NCBI GenBank assembly: GCA_910584785.1 | Contig: CAJUDX010000004.1 | Location: 1-64,000, forward strand | Source of the DNA: an uncultured Lachnospiraceae bacterium | GTDB lineage: Bacteria > Bacillota > Clostridia > Lachnospirales > Lachnospiraceae | Reading direction: 5' to 3' | DNA length: 64,000 nucleotides | Shown here: one piece after another, positions 8,037 through 17,103 of the stretch | How the letters are laid out: each line of letters starts with the position of its first letter | Position numbering within the stretch: the stretch's first letter is position 1 | Notes under the pieces: model-generated | Seen by the model: only the letters and a program-made list of their open reading frames with translations | Databases searched by the model: none | What the model was told of the DNA's origin: nothing | Position numbers and translations under genes: made by a program

Positions 8037-10373
8037 ATGAGTTTTGAGCAAACGATCAATTATCAATTGAATAAATATCCAGGGATAAAGAAATATATTA
8101 AACGTATCTATCAAAAAACGATGTATGCTTTGTCACCAAAAATAAAGGCAGAAGGGGAAATGATACGCGTATCTCCAGATGACGCTGTGCACGAGTATTT
8201 CTTTGGATACTACGACAAGTCCCCTTGGGATGCCACAGACAGATATATGCTATGTCTCCGTGCAAAAGACACATGGTCGGACGTGAGTCCGAAAGAGAAA
8301 GCAGATATCCTTCTTATCGACACAGCAAAGGATGAAGATGATCCTGAACGGGTAAAGAAGCTGGCAGAAACACGTGCCTGGAATGTTCAGCAGTCATGCA
8401 TGCTTCAGTGGCTTGGCCCTGACTTTAGCAGCCGTATTCTCTACAATGACTATCGGGATGGTGCATATTGTTCCGTGATTCTTTCCCTGGAAACCATGGA
8501 AGAACGAGTCCTGCCAATGGCTGTTTACACGGTTGCAGCAGATGGAAGGATTGCACTTACTTTGGACTTCAGCCGGTTATATAACCTTCGTCCAGGATAT
8601 GGATACTATAACGTTCCAGAGAAAACTAAGGGTATACCATTGCCTGACACAACCGCAATTTGGAAGATAAATCTTGATACGGGGGAAATATCAGATCTTC
8701 TGAAATACACTGATTTTGCCCACTTTGAACCAAGACCGGAAATGCTGGGAAAAGAAGTTGTCCATAAAGTAAATCATATTATGCTTTCACCGAACGGGAA
8801 AAGGTTCATCGTACTCTATCGATGGTTTGTAGGCCAAAGGAAGTATACACGCTTGATTACATGCAATGTGGATGGGACAGATAGGTACGTCCTTTCCGAT
8901 GATGATATGGTCAGCCATTGCTGCTGGAAAAATAACAGCGCTGTCCTGGCATTTGCAAATAAGAAGAGGACTGGTCCCGGCTATTATTTGATGAAAGATA
9001 AAACGCAGAACTATATCCATTGCTGGCCGCAGTTTTCAAATGATGGACATCCTTCATATTCTCCAAACGGAAGTAAGATAGTGACTGATTCTTATCCAGA
9101 CAGGGCAAGGGTTGCCAGGATTAATGTGATGGATGGGAATGAGAGAAAGAAGGAAAACAAGACGGTGGCAAAAGTTTTTGCACCATTTAGGTATGATAAT
9201 GAAACACGGTGTGATTTGCATCCCCGGTGGAACAGGAAGGGAGATAAGGTGTGCTTTGATTCTGTGTTTGAAGGACATCGGGGATTGTATTATGTTTATG
9301 TAGAGAAAAATATGTTTTGCTGCAGCGATGAAAAACAAAACGAGAGCAGAAAGGTAAAAGTACAGGATAGAGGGCGAATGGTTTCTGTAATTATACCGGT
9401 ATATAATACAGAAAAATATTTGGAACGCTGTGTGCATTCGGTAATTTGCCAGACATACCAAAACCTGGAAATTATTTTGGTGAATGATGGATCTGATGAT
9501 AATAGCGGAGTGCTGTGTGATAAACTTGCAGAATCTGATCAGCGGATAAAGGCAGTACATAAGGAAAATGGAGGGCTTTCTTCTGCCAGAAATACCGGAC
9601 TGCAAAATGCGTCGGGGAACTTCATTACGTTTTTGGATGCTGATGATTGGATTGAGCCGGACACCTACGAATACATGCTGGGCATCATGGACAAGTACCA
9701 TGCAGATATCGCGGATATTGAATGCCAATATGCTTACTCGAACAATGATCCTGTAAAAACAAATGTGGAAAAAATCAAAGTATACCGAGGAAAGGATGTT
9801 TTATGGGATTATTTCGAAAGAGGGTTAAGGCTGCAGAACAGTGCACCATACAGTGTATGGCGGAAAATGTACAAGCATGGATTAATTGAAACAGTAAGGT
9901 TTCCTGAAGGGAAAAACAGTGAAGACCTGATGTTCAATTACGAAGTTTTGAAAAGAGCTGATTCGATTGTGGAAAGTAACGCCGTAAAATATCACTATTT
10001 TCAGAATGAAAGTGGAATTAGTATCGGTCCCCTGAAAAAAAGCGATTTGGGACTATTGGATATCTGTGAGACAATCTGCAAAAAAGAACAAAGGAACACG
10101 TATAAAAATACTTATGATTTGACTAAGGTAAAACTTGCGAGAAGTTATTTCTCACTCCTGGCAAGGCTGGCAACGGCGGGTTATCGAAAAGAAGATTTTC
10201 CAGATATCAAACCACTGGCACGTAAATGGACAAAAGGACTGAGAAAAAATTATTTCTTGCTTATAAAATCAAACATACCAACAAACCGCAAAATCCTGAT
10301 CACAGTATTTTGTGCGGATTACAGATTAGCTGGTTATCCATATTCTATCATGAAGAAAGTAAAAGGAAAGTAA
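8037..10373 (+). CDS. Beta-propeller-like domain fused to a GT2 glycosyltransferase
   Basis: The 778-aa protein has two parts. Residues ~40-435 are a repeated beta-rich region with blade-like turns (LSPNGKRFIVLYRW, HPSYSPNGSKIVTD, LHPRWNRKGDKVCFDS), typical of TolB/oligogalacturonate-lyase-type propellers. It has no signal peptide. Residues 448-778 are a GT2 domain beginning VSVIIPVYNTEKYLERC, with NDGSDD and the metal motif FLDADDW near residue 534. A possible internal start at 9378 coincides with the GT2 domain but has only a weak ribosome site. Role: sugar transfer in repeat-unit assembly; the propeller may bind glycan or act on it, which is inference. It sits 3 nt from its neighbours on both sides. 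Confidence 0.82.
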   Translation: MSFEQTINYQLNKYPGIKKYIKRIYQKTMYALSPKIKAEGEMIRVSPDDAVHEYFFGYYDKSPWDATDRYMLCLRAKDTWSDVSPKEKADILLIDTAKDEDDPERVKKLAETRAWNVQQSCMLQWLGPDFSSRILYNDYRDGAYCSVILSLETMEERVLPMAVYTVAADGRIALTLDFSRLYNLRPGYGYYNVPEKTKGIPLPDTTAIWKINLDTGEISDLLKYTDFAHFEPRPEMLGKEVVHKVNHIMLSPNGKRFIVLYRWFVGQRKYTRLITCNVDGTDRYVLSDDDMVSHCCWKNNSAVLAFANKKRTGPGYYLMKDKTQNYIHCWPQFSNDGHPSYSPNGSKIVTDSYPDRARVARINVMDGNERKKENKTVAKVFAPFRYDNETRCDLHPRWNRKGDKVCFDSVFEGHRGLYYVYVEKNMFCCSDEKQNESRKVKVQDRGRMVSVIIPVYNTEKYLERCVHSVICQTYQNLEIILVNDGSDDNSGVLCDKLAESDQRIKAVHKENGGLSSARNTGLQNASGNFITFLDADDWIEPDTYEYMLGIMDKYHADIADIECQYAYSNNDPVKTNVEKIKVYRGKDVLWDYFERGLRLQNSAPYSVWRKMYKHGLIETVRFPEGKNSEDLMFNYEVLKRADSIVESNAVKYHYFQNESGISIGPLKKSDLGLLDICETICKKEQRNTYKNTYDLTKVKLARSYFSLLARLATAGYRKEDFPDIKPLARKWTKGLRKNYFLLIKSNIPTNRKILITVFCADYRLAGYPYSIMKKVKGK

Positions 10374-10376
10374 ACC

Positions 10377-11411
10377 ATGAAACCTTCAATATCTTGTATT
10401 ATGTCAAATTACAATACAGACCCAGATATGTTCAGGCAGGCATTGGAAAGTGTGCTGGATCAGACGTACAGGGATTTTGAGTTAATACTAATCGATGACA
10501 AATCGTCTGATAAAAAATCGAAAGAAGTGATGGATGAATATGTCCGGCGTGATGCGAGAATTGTTGCTATTGACAATCAACAGAATAAAGGACTGGCAGG
10601 GGCTCTTAATGAAGGTCTGAACATTGCAAACGGTGAATATATTGCCCGGTTTGACACCGACGATATTTGTGTTACGAATAGATTTGAGCAGCAGCTGAAG
10701 TATATGGAAATGAATGACCTGGATCTGTGCGGAACCTTCGCGCATCTGTTCGGAGATGATGAAAAAGTTGTTTCCACAAGCTTTAGTTCCTGCGAGGAAG
10801 TGGCTGTACAACTTTTGTTTACCTGTTATTTATACCATCCGTCAGTAATGATAAAACGTTCATTTCTGGAAGAGCATAAATTAAGGTATGATGTAGAATA
10901 TGATGGCGCAGAGGACTTTGATTTGTTTTCACGCTGCCGTGAAGCGGGGGCAAGGATAAATATTATGCCAGAGGTGATGATCCATTACCGGCTCCATTCT
11001 AATTCTGTCTGCCACACACAAAACGCTAAACAGGTTCGTTTGAGCAATGCGATATGCAGACGGCAACTCGATCACATGGGGATTACATATAATTCTGAAG
11101 AATGGCTGTGCCAGCAGATACTTTGTGGTCTGGCACAATATTCTTTTGATCTGTACCTGCCGGTAGAAAAATGGTGCAGAAAGCTTATCCAAGGGAATTG
11201 CAAAAACAGCTATTTTGATAAACGGGCATTTGCAGAGGTTGTATATAACCGATTTCTGACCGCAGTTATTAAATCCGATTTGGGGGTGGCGGATAAATTG
11301 TCCACCATCCTGGGAAACCGCAACCTTCGCTGCTGGTCAAATATCCATTCGGTTATTTATAAAAAAGCGTTTGCTTTGAAATATCAGTTGAAAGGCAGAG
11401 GAAGGGAATGA
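10377..11411 (+). CDS. GT2 family glycosyltransferase
   Basis: A 344-aa cytoplasmic enzyme of the GT-A fold. It has an N-terminal ISCIMSNYNTDPDMFRQAL, the nucleotide-site LILIDDKSSD, and the metal motif RFDTDDI near residue 94. The C-terminal half carries AEDFDLFSRC, the conserved acidic stretch expected to hold the catalytic base. It resembles the GT2 half of the fusion at 3951 (MDTDDIS there), so the two could be paralogues using related donors. The stop overlaps the start of the polymerase gene by 4 nt. Donor and acceptor are unknown. Confidence 0.87.
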   Translation: MKPSISCIMSNYNTDPDMFRQALESVLDQTYRDFELILIDDKSSDKKSKEVMDEYVRRDARIVAIDNQQNKGLAGALNEGLNIANGEYIARFDTDDICVTNRFEQQLKYMEMNDLDLCGTFAHLFGDDEKVVSTSFSSCEEVAVQLLFTCYLYHPSVMIKRSFLEEHKLRYDVEYDGAEDFDLFSRCREAGARINIMPEVMIHYRLHSNSVCHTQNAKQVRLSNAICRRQLDHMGITYNSEEWLCQQILCGLAQYSFDLYLPVEKWCRKLIQGNCKNSYFDKRAFAEVVYNRFLTAVIKSDLGVADKLSTILGNRNLRCWSNIHSVIYKKAFALKYQLKGRGRE

Positions 11412-12622
11412 TTACAGCTGAAAAAAAAAGAAGGGTAATCAAGGTATCTGATCTTAACATGGATCTTATCCTTGCTGTATATATGGTTCTGGCTTTGGAA
11501 TATGATTTATATCATTTTTTCCATCTGAAATTGGTGCTTCCCAGTATGGCATTGACAGCCATGGAGATTGCCTTTTTGATTTTTGTAATTATTACATCAA
11601 ACGATAGGGTGAAGGCACATTGTACGATGTACCTGTTTTTACTTCTTGGGATTGCAGGCACTTATCTATTTTCGCCGGAATGCAGGGAATACCTGCAATT
11701 ATTCTTTTTTGCAGGCAGTAGCCTGAAGAAAGTATTTTTATTGCCTTTAGCTGTACATTGTATTAACAAGCCCGGAAAGTTTGTCAACAGGCTTTATTAT
11801 TTCTCTATAATAGAAGGGTATATCCATATTTTCTGTAATGCAGTCTGGGGATATGGATATACTGAGTGGGGTGTATTTAAGTATATGACCTATGGTGCCG
11901 CCTTACTCACTCCCATGTGTATGGTTATGCAAAGGGTTTTTTCGATGCCGTCAAAATGGAATATAATAACGCTGATTGTATTTGAAGTAAATATCATTGT
12001 CTATGGACATCGAGGAGCGCTGCTAATATCTATGGTTATGTTTTCTGTTTTCTTTCTGAAATATGTGAGAACGAAAAATAAAATTATCATTGGTATTTTA
12101 GGGATTATCGCCTTTATCTTGTTATACATATTTAAGAATGCATTGATAGAAACGTTAATATCCCTAATGACAAGCTTTAATCTTGAGTCAAGGACCTTGG
12201 AGAAATTGCTGTCTGGTGATATAACGAATGATTCAGAGAGGAAGCAAATATGGACCATCATGGGAAAGGGAATCATTGAAAATTTCCCATTTGGAAAAGG
12301 AATAGGGGCAGACAGACTTTTGCTGGGAAGTGCTATGAGACAGGGGTTATATGCACACAACTTTATCTTTGAGATTTGCTATAACTTTGGAGTAATGATC
12401 GGTGGAATTGTCGTAGTTTGTATTCTTATCATGGTGTACAAAAGTCTGACGCAGATTCAAGACGAAGACTGGTACCGCTTGATCGTACCATTTTTAATCC
12501 CGGCAGTTGTATCACTTATGACTTCCGGCAGCATCTATCAACATTGGCTTTTCTGGCTTGCGACGGGGTTTTATTTTTGCTATTTTGGAAGAAATTTGAA
12601 AGATGAAATAGATGGTTTATAA
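11408..12622 (+). CDS. wzy: Wzy-like polysaccharide polymerase (O-antigen polymerase family)
   Basis: This 404-aa protein is dominated by hydrophobic segments (roughly ten). A larger loop around residues 240-310 contains the HNFIFEICYNFG region typical of Wzy/O-antigen ligase-polymerase proteins. Wzy enzymes join undecaprenyl-linked repeat units outside the membrane. Family sequence identity is low, so the call relies on topology plus position in a cluster that also encodes Wzx. The ATGA overlap with the upstream GT2 gene implies translational coupling. No chain-length regulator (Wzc/Wzb-like) is visible in this window. Confidence 0.75.
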   Translation: MITAEKKRRVIKVSDLNMDLILAVYMVLALEYDLYHFFHLKLVLPSMALTAMEIAFLIFVIITSNDRVKAHCTMYLFLLLGIAGTYLFSPECREYLQLFFFAGSSLKKVFLLPLAVHCINKPGKFVNRLYYFSIIEGYIHIFCNAVWGYGYTEWGVFKYMTYGAALLTPMCMVMQRVFSMPSKWNIITLIVFEVNIIVYGHRGALLISMVMFSVFFLKYVRTKNKIIIGILGIIAFILLYIFKNALIETLISLMTSFNLESRTLEKLLSGDITNDSERKQIWTIMGKGIIENFPFGKGIGADRLLLGSAMRQGLYAHNFIFEICYNFGVMIGGIVVVCILIMVYKSLTQIQDEDWYRLIVPFLIPAVVSLMTSGSIYQHWLFWLATGFYFCYFGRNLKDEIDGL

Positions 12623-12648
12623 ATCTTAAGAAGAATAAGAGGTAGAGT

Positions 12649-13563
12649 ATGGATATCTTAGTTTCTGTGATTATCCCAACCTATGGAGGGAATGAATCGC
12701 TAAAAAGGGCGCTGGATTCTGTCTTATATCAGGACTATAGCCCGTTTGAGGTGATTGTGGTAGATGATAATAATCCTGGAACAGAGCAAAGAATGAAAAC
12801 CGAATCCATTATGGATGCGTATAAAGACAATAAGAAGGTAATTTATATTCGTCATAGAAAAAATAGGAATGGATCTGCGGCAAGAAACACGGGGGCGAAA
12901 GCGGCAAAAGGAAAGTATTTGGCGTTTCTGGACGATGATGATATATTCCTTCAAGGGAAGCTGCGTAAGCAGGTTTCCTACTTGAACAAGAACCGCAGAT
13001 ATGATGCCGTTTATTGCTGGAGGATGGAATCTGGAAAAATCATCGGCAGCAGGATGAAGGGAAATCTTTCTGCGCCGCTGCTTGATCTTAACTTTACGCC
13101 ATGCACTTGTTCGCTGATGATTCGCAGAGAAGCATATGTTGATTTGCACGGTTTTGACGAGTCCTACTGCCGACATCAGGATTTTGAGTTCTTACTGCGT
13201 TTTTTTGAAAAATACAAAATAGGTGTAGTGAAAGAACCTTTGATTGAAATCATTGGGAATAGTGTAGATAATCAGCCAAAGGGAGAAAAGGCTGTAAAAC
13301 TTAAGAAAAAATTTCTGGATACGTTTTCAGAGAATATCTCCAGAATTGAAAGGGAACACAAGGGATATAGAAAACATGTATATGGCAAACATTACGGGCC
13401 TTTGATGGTTAAGCTATTGAGGTATGGGGATTTAAAGTTAGCAGTAACTACCTATTTTAGGGAGGCATATAAGGGTGGATTTATGTTTTGGCTTGAATTT
13501 GTTTATCAAATCATCCTTGTTCTAAAAAAACATACCACAAATAGACAGGGGAATCAATCATGA
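12649..13563 (+). CDS. GT2 family glycosyltransferase
   Basis: A 304-aa GT-A enzyme with VSVIIPTYGGNESLKRALDS at the N-terminus, the nucleotide-site EVIVVDDNNPG, and the metal motif FLDDDDIF near residue 100. The later segment CRHQDFEFLLRFFEKY holds the likely catalytic acidic residues. The C-terminal 60 residues are basic and end in an amphipathic/hydrophobic stretch, which may associate with the membrane. AGAGGTAGAGT precedes the start. The stop overlaps the next gene by 4 nt. The linkage is unknown. Confidence 0.86.
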   Translation: MDILVSVIIPTYGGNESLKRALDSVLYQDYSPFEVIVVDDNNPGTEQRMKTESIMDAYKDNKKVIYIRHRKNRNGSAARNTGAKAAKGKYLAFLDDDDIFLQGKLRKQVSYLNKNRRYDAVYCWRMESGKIIGSRMKGNLSAPLLDLNFTPCTCSLMIRREAYVDLHGFDESYCRHQDFEFLLRFFEKYKIGVVKEPLIEIIGNSVDNQPKGEKAVKLKKKFLDTFSENISRIEREHKGYRKHVYGKHYGPLMVKLLRYGDLKLAVTTYFREAYKGGFMFWLEFVYQIILVLKKHTTNRQGNQS

Positions 13564-14477
13564 AACAAGATGTTGGTGAATTGAGGTATCGGTGCTGTTT
13601 TGTTATATTGCATTATAAGACGATAGATGAAACAAGGTCTTGCATTGAATCAATACTGCAGTTAGATGATATAAAAAGGGATGCTGTTGTGGTGGTAGAC
13701 AATAGCTATCACATATCAGACACTGGAAGGAAGCTGTTAGAGCAATATATAGAAAAAGAGAATATTTTTTTTATTACTAATTATGATAACAGTTTTTTTT
13801 CACACGGAAATAATCTGGGATATCAATATGCAAAAAAATTAGGTGTTAAATTGATTATTGCGACAAATAGCGATACCTTGTTTCCTCAGAAAGACTTTTG
13901 TGTAAAATTATTAAAGGCTATGAAAAAGCACAGTTTTTATGTATGCGGGCCTAATATTGTGGAAGCTGTATCTGGGAGCGGTACTTCACCTATTGCCTGG
14001 GAATGTTCAAACAAAAAAGAAACAATGCGTGAAATAGAATATTATCATAATGAATGTGAACGAATCAGGGGGGGTATTAGCAATGAATTAAATAAAGCAA
14101 TGTCCCGCAGATGTCCTAAAATTTTTCTTCCTGTCAGAAACTGGCAGATGGAAGTTATGAAAAAGTGGATTTTCCGTAAACATCAATATCCTGTCCTGCA
14201 AGGGTCTTGCATTATCGTGAGCTGGCTCTATACGCTTGAAAACGACAAATTATTCTATCCAGAAACAGAATTATATGGTGAGGAGCAATTATTGTCGTTC
14301 AGATGCAGGGAGAACGGTTATAAGATATGGTATGAACCTAAATTAAAGGTCATACATAAGGGCGGGGTAAGTGTGTCAAATGATTATTCTGATATGGTAG
14401 CAAGAACAATACTTACCTATGAAAGAATGATTAAAGCAAGGGAGATCTATCTGGAATATATCGGTAAACGAGAATAA
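13560..14477 (+). CDS. GT2 family glycosyltransferase (rhamnosyltransferase-like)
   Basis: A 305-aa protein with the GT2 pattern of WbbL/rhamnosyltransferase-type enzymes: CCFVILHYKTIDETRSCIES, VVVVDNSYH, SFFSHGNNLGYQYA and the metal-site region IATNSDTLFP near residue 105. The usual central acceptor region is present (YGEEQLLSFRCRENG). A 7-G run at 14068-14074 lies inside the coding sequence near residue 170. The frame is intact in this copy, but a slip there would truncate the protein. The gene is translationally coupled to the previous one (ATGA). Donor sugar unknown. Confidence 0.82.
   Translation: MKQDVGELRYRCCFVILHYKTIDETRSCIESILQLDDIKRDAVVVVDNSYHISDTGRKLLEQYIEKENIFFITNYDNSFFSHGNNLGYQYAKKLGVKLIIATNSDTLFPQKDFCVKLLKAMKKHSFYVCGPNIVEAVSGSGTSPIAWECSNKKETMREIEYYHNECERIRGGISNELNKAMSRRCPKIFLPVRNWQMEVMKKWIFRKHQYPVLQGSCIIVSWLYTLENDKLFYPETELYGEEQLLSFRCRENGYKIWYEPKLKVIHKGGVSVSNDYSDMVARTILTYERMIKAREIYLEYIGKRE
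14068..14074 (+). repeat. Seven-G homopolymer in a GT2 gene
   Basis: A run of seven G within the reading frame of the 305-aa glycosyltransferase. It is one of four runs of at least seven G in the window, all in this glycan locus. The gene is in frame with seven G. Confidence 0.9.
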
Positions 14478-14489
14478 TGGAGATGATTG

Positions 14490-15929
14490 ATGAATCAAAG
14501 TGACCGCGATAAAAACCTTTTAAAGAATATTGTACTTTTCGGCATCAGTTCGTTTGGAACCAGGCTGATTTATTTTTTCCTGATCCCTCTTTATACGTCC
14601 AATCTTTCCACAGGGGATTATGGGGCAGTGGATTTAATTAATATTGTAATTTCGCTGATTACCCCTATTTTAACCGTTGGAATAGCAGAAAGTGTTTTGC
14701 GGTTTACAATCATCATGCCGGAGAAACGGGAGAGTATACTTGACTGTTCTTTAATTGTTCTTATGGCAGATATGCTGATTCTGGGTGCCGGGATTGGGTT
14801 GATTTGGAAGTTTAACCGCATAGAACTTGAACCAATATATTACATTTTTCTGATGCTAAGCTTCCTCCTGAATACACTTTATCAAATCTTCTGCAATTTT
14901 TTTCGGGGTGCAGATCAAGCAGGATGCATGATGGCTGCCGGGATGTTGAATGCAGCAGTTACATGTATAAGCAACATCGTTTTCTTAGCACATATGGGAT
15001 TGGGGGTGCGAGGTTATTTATGTGCAATGCTTTTGGGCGTATTCATTGCAGATGTATTTTTTATTCTGCAGATAAGGAGAAGGAAGCTTTATTCCTTCGG
15101 GGGCAAGCGCATTGACCGGCTGATGTTCAAAAGCATGATTGATTATGGAAAACCTTTGATTTTAAATGGAATTTCATGGTGGATTAATAATTCCTTAGAC
15201 AGGGTGATTATTGTTGGGATTTTGGATACCGCTGCAAATGGCATTTATGCAGTGTCCTATAAAATCCCATCCATTCTTTCTGTATTCCAGACTATTTTTA
15301 ACCAGGCATGGACAGTTTCAGCGATTCAGGAGTATGGCAGTGATGATAAGGACAGCTATTACAGTAAGATGTATAAGGTTTATGAGGCAGGTATGTTCCT
15401 TATCTGCAGTCTTTTGCTGTTGCTGAATATGTTTTTAGCAAAATTATTGTACGCAAAGGACTTTTTTACAGCGTGGCATTATACGATCCCCCTCATGATT
15501 GCCGCTCTAGCAGGAGCCATGAGTATTTTTATGTCCTCTATATTCTGTGCCGTCGGCGATACAAAAACGGTTGGGATGACAACGTTAGTTGGTGCTATTG
15601 TTAACCTTGGATTAAATCTGCTTCTGATTCCCAAGATTGGACTTTTGGGTGCAGCGGTCGCGACAGTGATTTCTAATATTGTGATATGGTTTATGCGCAG
15701 GATAAAGTCTGAAATGTACATTAGGCTTGATACAAGGCCTGTTCGGGAACTGACATGTTTCATCTTAGTGGTAATTCAGGGAACATTAGCTTATCAGGAA
15801 ATCCATTTTTATTTATTACAGGCCGTTGTTTTTTGCGTGCTGATTGTACTATTTAGAGAAGAAGTTGGGCTTTATCTGCACATGGCAAGAAAAGTTTATG
15901 ATTTTAAAGGGAAAGTGTGGAAAAAATGA
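14490..15929 (+). CDS. wzx: Wzx-type lipid-linked oligosaccharide flippase
   Basis: A 479-aa polytopic membrane protein with about 12-14 hydrophobic helices. Its N-terminus is typical of the polysaccharide biosynthesis MOP/PST family (LLKNIVLFGISSFGTRLIYF). It would move undecaprenyl-diphosphate-linked repeat units to the outer face for Wzy. ATG 14490 is preferred over the TTG at 14487 because GGAG sits 7 nt upstream. The stop overlaps the following GT4 gene (ATGA). Together with Wzy this makes a Wzx/Wzy-dependent export route likely rather than an ABC-dependent one. Confidence 0.88.
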   Translation: MNQSDRDKNLLKNIVLFGISSFGTRLIYFFLIPLYTSNLSTGDYGAVDLINIVISLITPILTVGIAESVLRFTIIMPEKRESILDCSLIVLMADMLILGAGIGLIWKFNRIELEPIYYIFLMLSFLLNTLYQIFCNFFRGADQAGCMMAAGMLNAAVTCISNIVFLAHMGLGVRGYLCAMLLGVFIADVFFILQIRRRKLYSFGGKRIDRLMFKSMIDYGKPLILNGISWWINNSLDRVIIVGILDTAANGIYAVSYKIPSILSVFQTIFNQAWTVSAIQEYGSDDKDSYYSKMYKVYEAGMFLICSLLLLLNMFLAKLLYAKDFFTAWHYTIPLMIAALAGAMSIFMSSIFCAVGDTKTVGMTTLVGAIVNLGLNLLLIPKIGLLGAAVATVISNIVIWFMRRIKSEMYIRLDTRPVRELTCFILVVIQGTLAYQEIHFYLLQAVVFCVLIVLFREEVGLYLHMARKVYDFKGKVWKK

Positions 15930-17102
15930 AGAAGGTAGGATATATAAAAGATTATTACCCTGAACAAAGATGTATTATTAAAAAAATAGGGGGGGGTAGA
16001 ATACAAATTTTGTAATGAGCGATTTGCCAGAACCAGAATCATTAAAAAAGTAGGAAGGATTATTTTAAGACAAAAGAATCCGGGCTGGGATTGGCTGGTA
16101 TATGATCCTATCCGAAAGCCCAAGGTGGACTTAATACATACCTTTAATTCTGTCTGTATGCTTAGAGGAATCCCATGGGCTGTCACGTTTGAATCTACCG
16201 TTCCCAGAACGAACCAGACAGTGGGAAGGCCATGGGAGAAAAACGGGGAGCCTTTTATTCCAGATATATTTACGAGAAGATCGTTACACTTACTGACGGA
16301 CAGCTCATGTAAGGCTTGCATCGCGCTAAGTGATTCAGCCAGGCGCATACAGGATAATATGCTGAATCAAATGATCGGAGATCCTGCTTTTGCTAGGATT
16401 ATTCAGGAAAAAACAGTGGTTATTCATCCACCGCAGGATGCGCTTGTTGATGCGTGTGAGATAAAGAAGAAATTTAGCACGATATCATCATGTGTGGAGT
16501 TTATTTTTGTTGGTCGTAACTTTTTCTGTAAAGGTGGCCCCATGCTTATTGAGGCTATGGAAAAATTCTCTGAAAAAGTAAATTTTCATCTTACTGTTGT
16601 AAGCAATCTTGACGATAAGCTTTTTTCTACTGGCGAAGAAAGAAAAAAATGGGCCAATATTTTGGAAAAAACTCCGTGGATTACCTGGTTCAAATCCCTT
16701 CCCAATGAAAAGGTTCTGCATCTATGTAAAAAAGCACATATTGGATGCTTGCCGACATTTAAAGATACTTACGGCTATTCTGTACTTGAAATGCAGGCAT
16801 GCGGATGCCCTGTCATTACAACTAATGTCAGGGCATTACCGGAAATCAATAATAAGAACTGCGGATGGATTGTTCCACTGGAAATTGACAAGATAGGCGG
16901 AGAGGTAATCCTGTATTCGGATAAAGATGAAGAGGCCAGGAGGACAGAACTTCTTTTAGGTCTGGAAAGATGTTTGGAAGAAATATTTGGAAATCTTGAG
17001 ATGGTTGAACCTAAAGCTGTTCATGCACTTGGCAGGATTAAAAAGGGACATTCGCCAGAAGAATATGCAAAAAAGTTGAGCATGATATATTGGGGGAAAT
17101 AA
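15926..17102 (+). pseudogene. GT4-type glycosyltransferase, out of frame at an 8-G run (possibly phase-OFF)
   Basis: ATG 15926 overlaps the wzx stop and reads MKKVGYIKDYYPEQRC and onward, but hits TAA after 29 codons. The break follows an 8-G run at 15989-15996. With seven G the frame passes straight into the downstream open frame (VEYKFCNERFARTRIIKKVG and onward), giving one protein of about 391 aa. The downstream part is a GT-B glycosyltransferase of the GT4 type: a donor-binding EX7E-like motif DTYGYSVLEMQACGCPV, and FIFVGRNFFCKGG. An internal ATG at 16125 could give a truncated 325-aa product lacking most of the N-terminal acceptor domain. It is either a reversible phase-variable OFF state, a fixed mutation or a sequencing error. 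The intact downstream frame argues against long decay. Confidence 0.85.
15989..15996 (+). repeat. Eight-G homopolymer responsible for the GT4 frameshift
   Basis: Eight consecutive G, 21 codons into the GT4 gene. Loss of one G, or gain of two, would restore the frame. This is the expected form of a slipped-strand contingency tract. Confidence 0.9.
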
Positions 17103-17103
17103 A

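Noticed and set aside
9054..9728. 224-codon open frame on the minus strand
   Set aside because: It is the shadow of the propeller/GT2 gene, rich in Ile/His/Phe, with no start signal.
15926..17102. Programmed ribosomal frameshifting to explain the GT4 gene
   Set aside because: No slippery heptamer plus downstream pseudoknot was recognised; a G-run length change is the simpler explanation, though not excluded.
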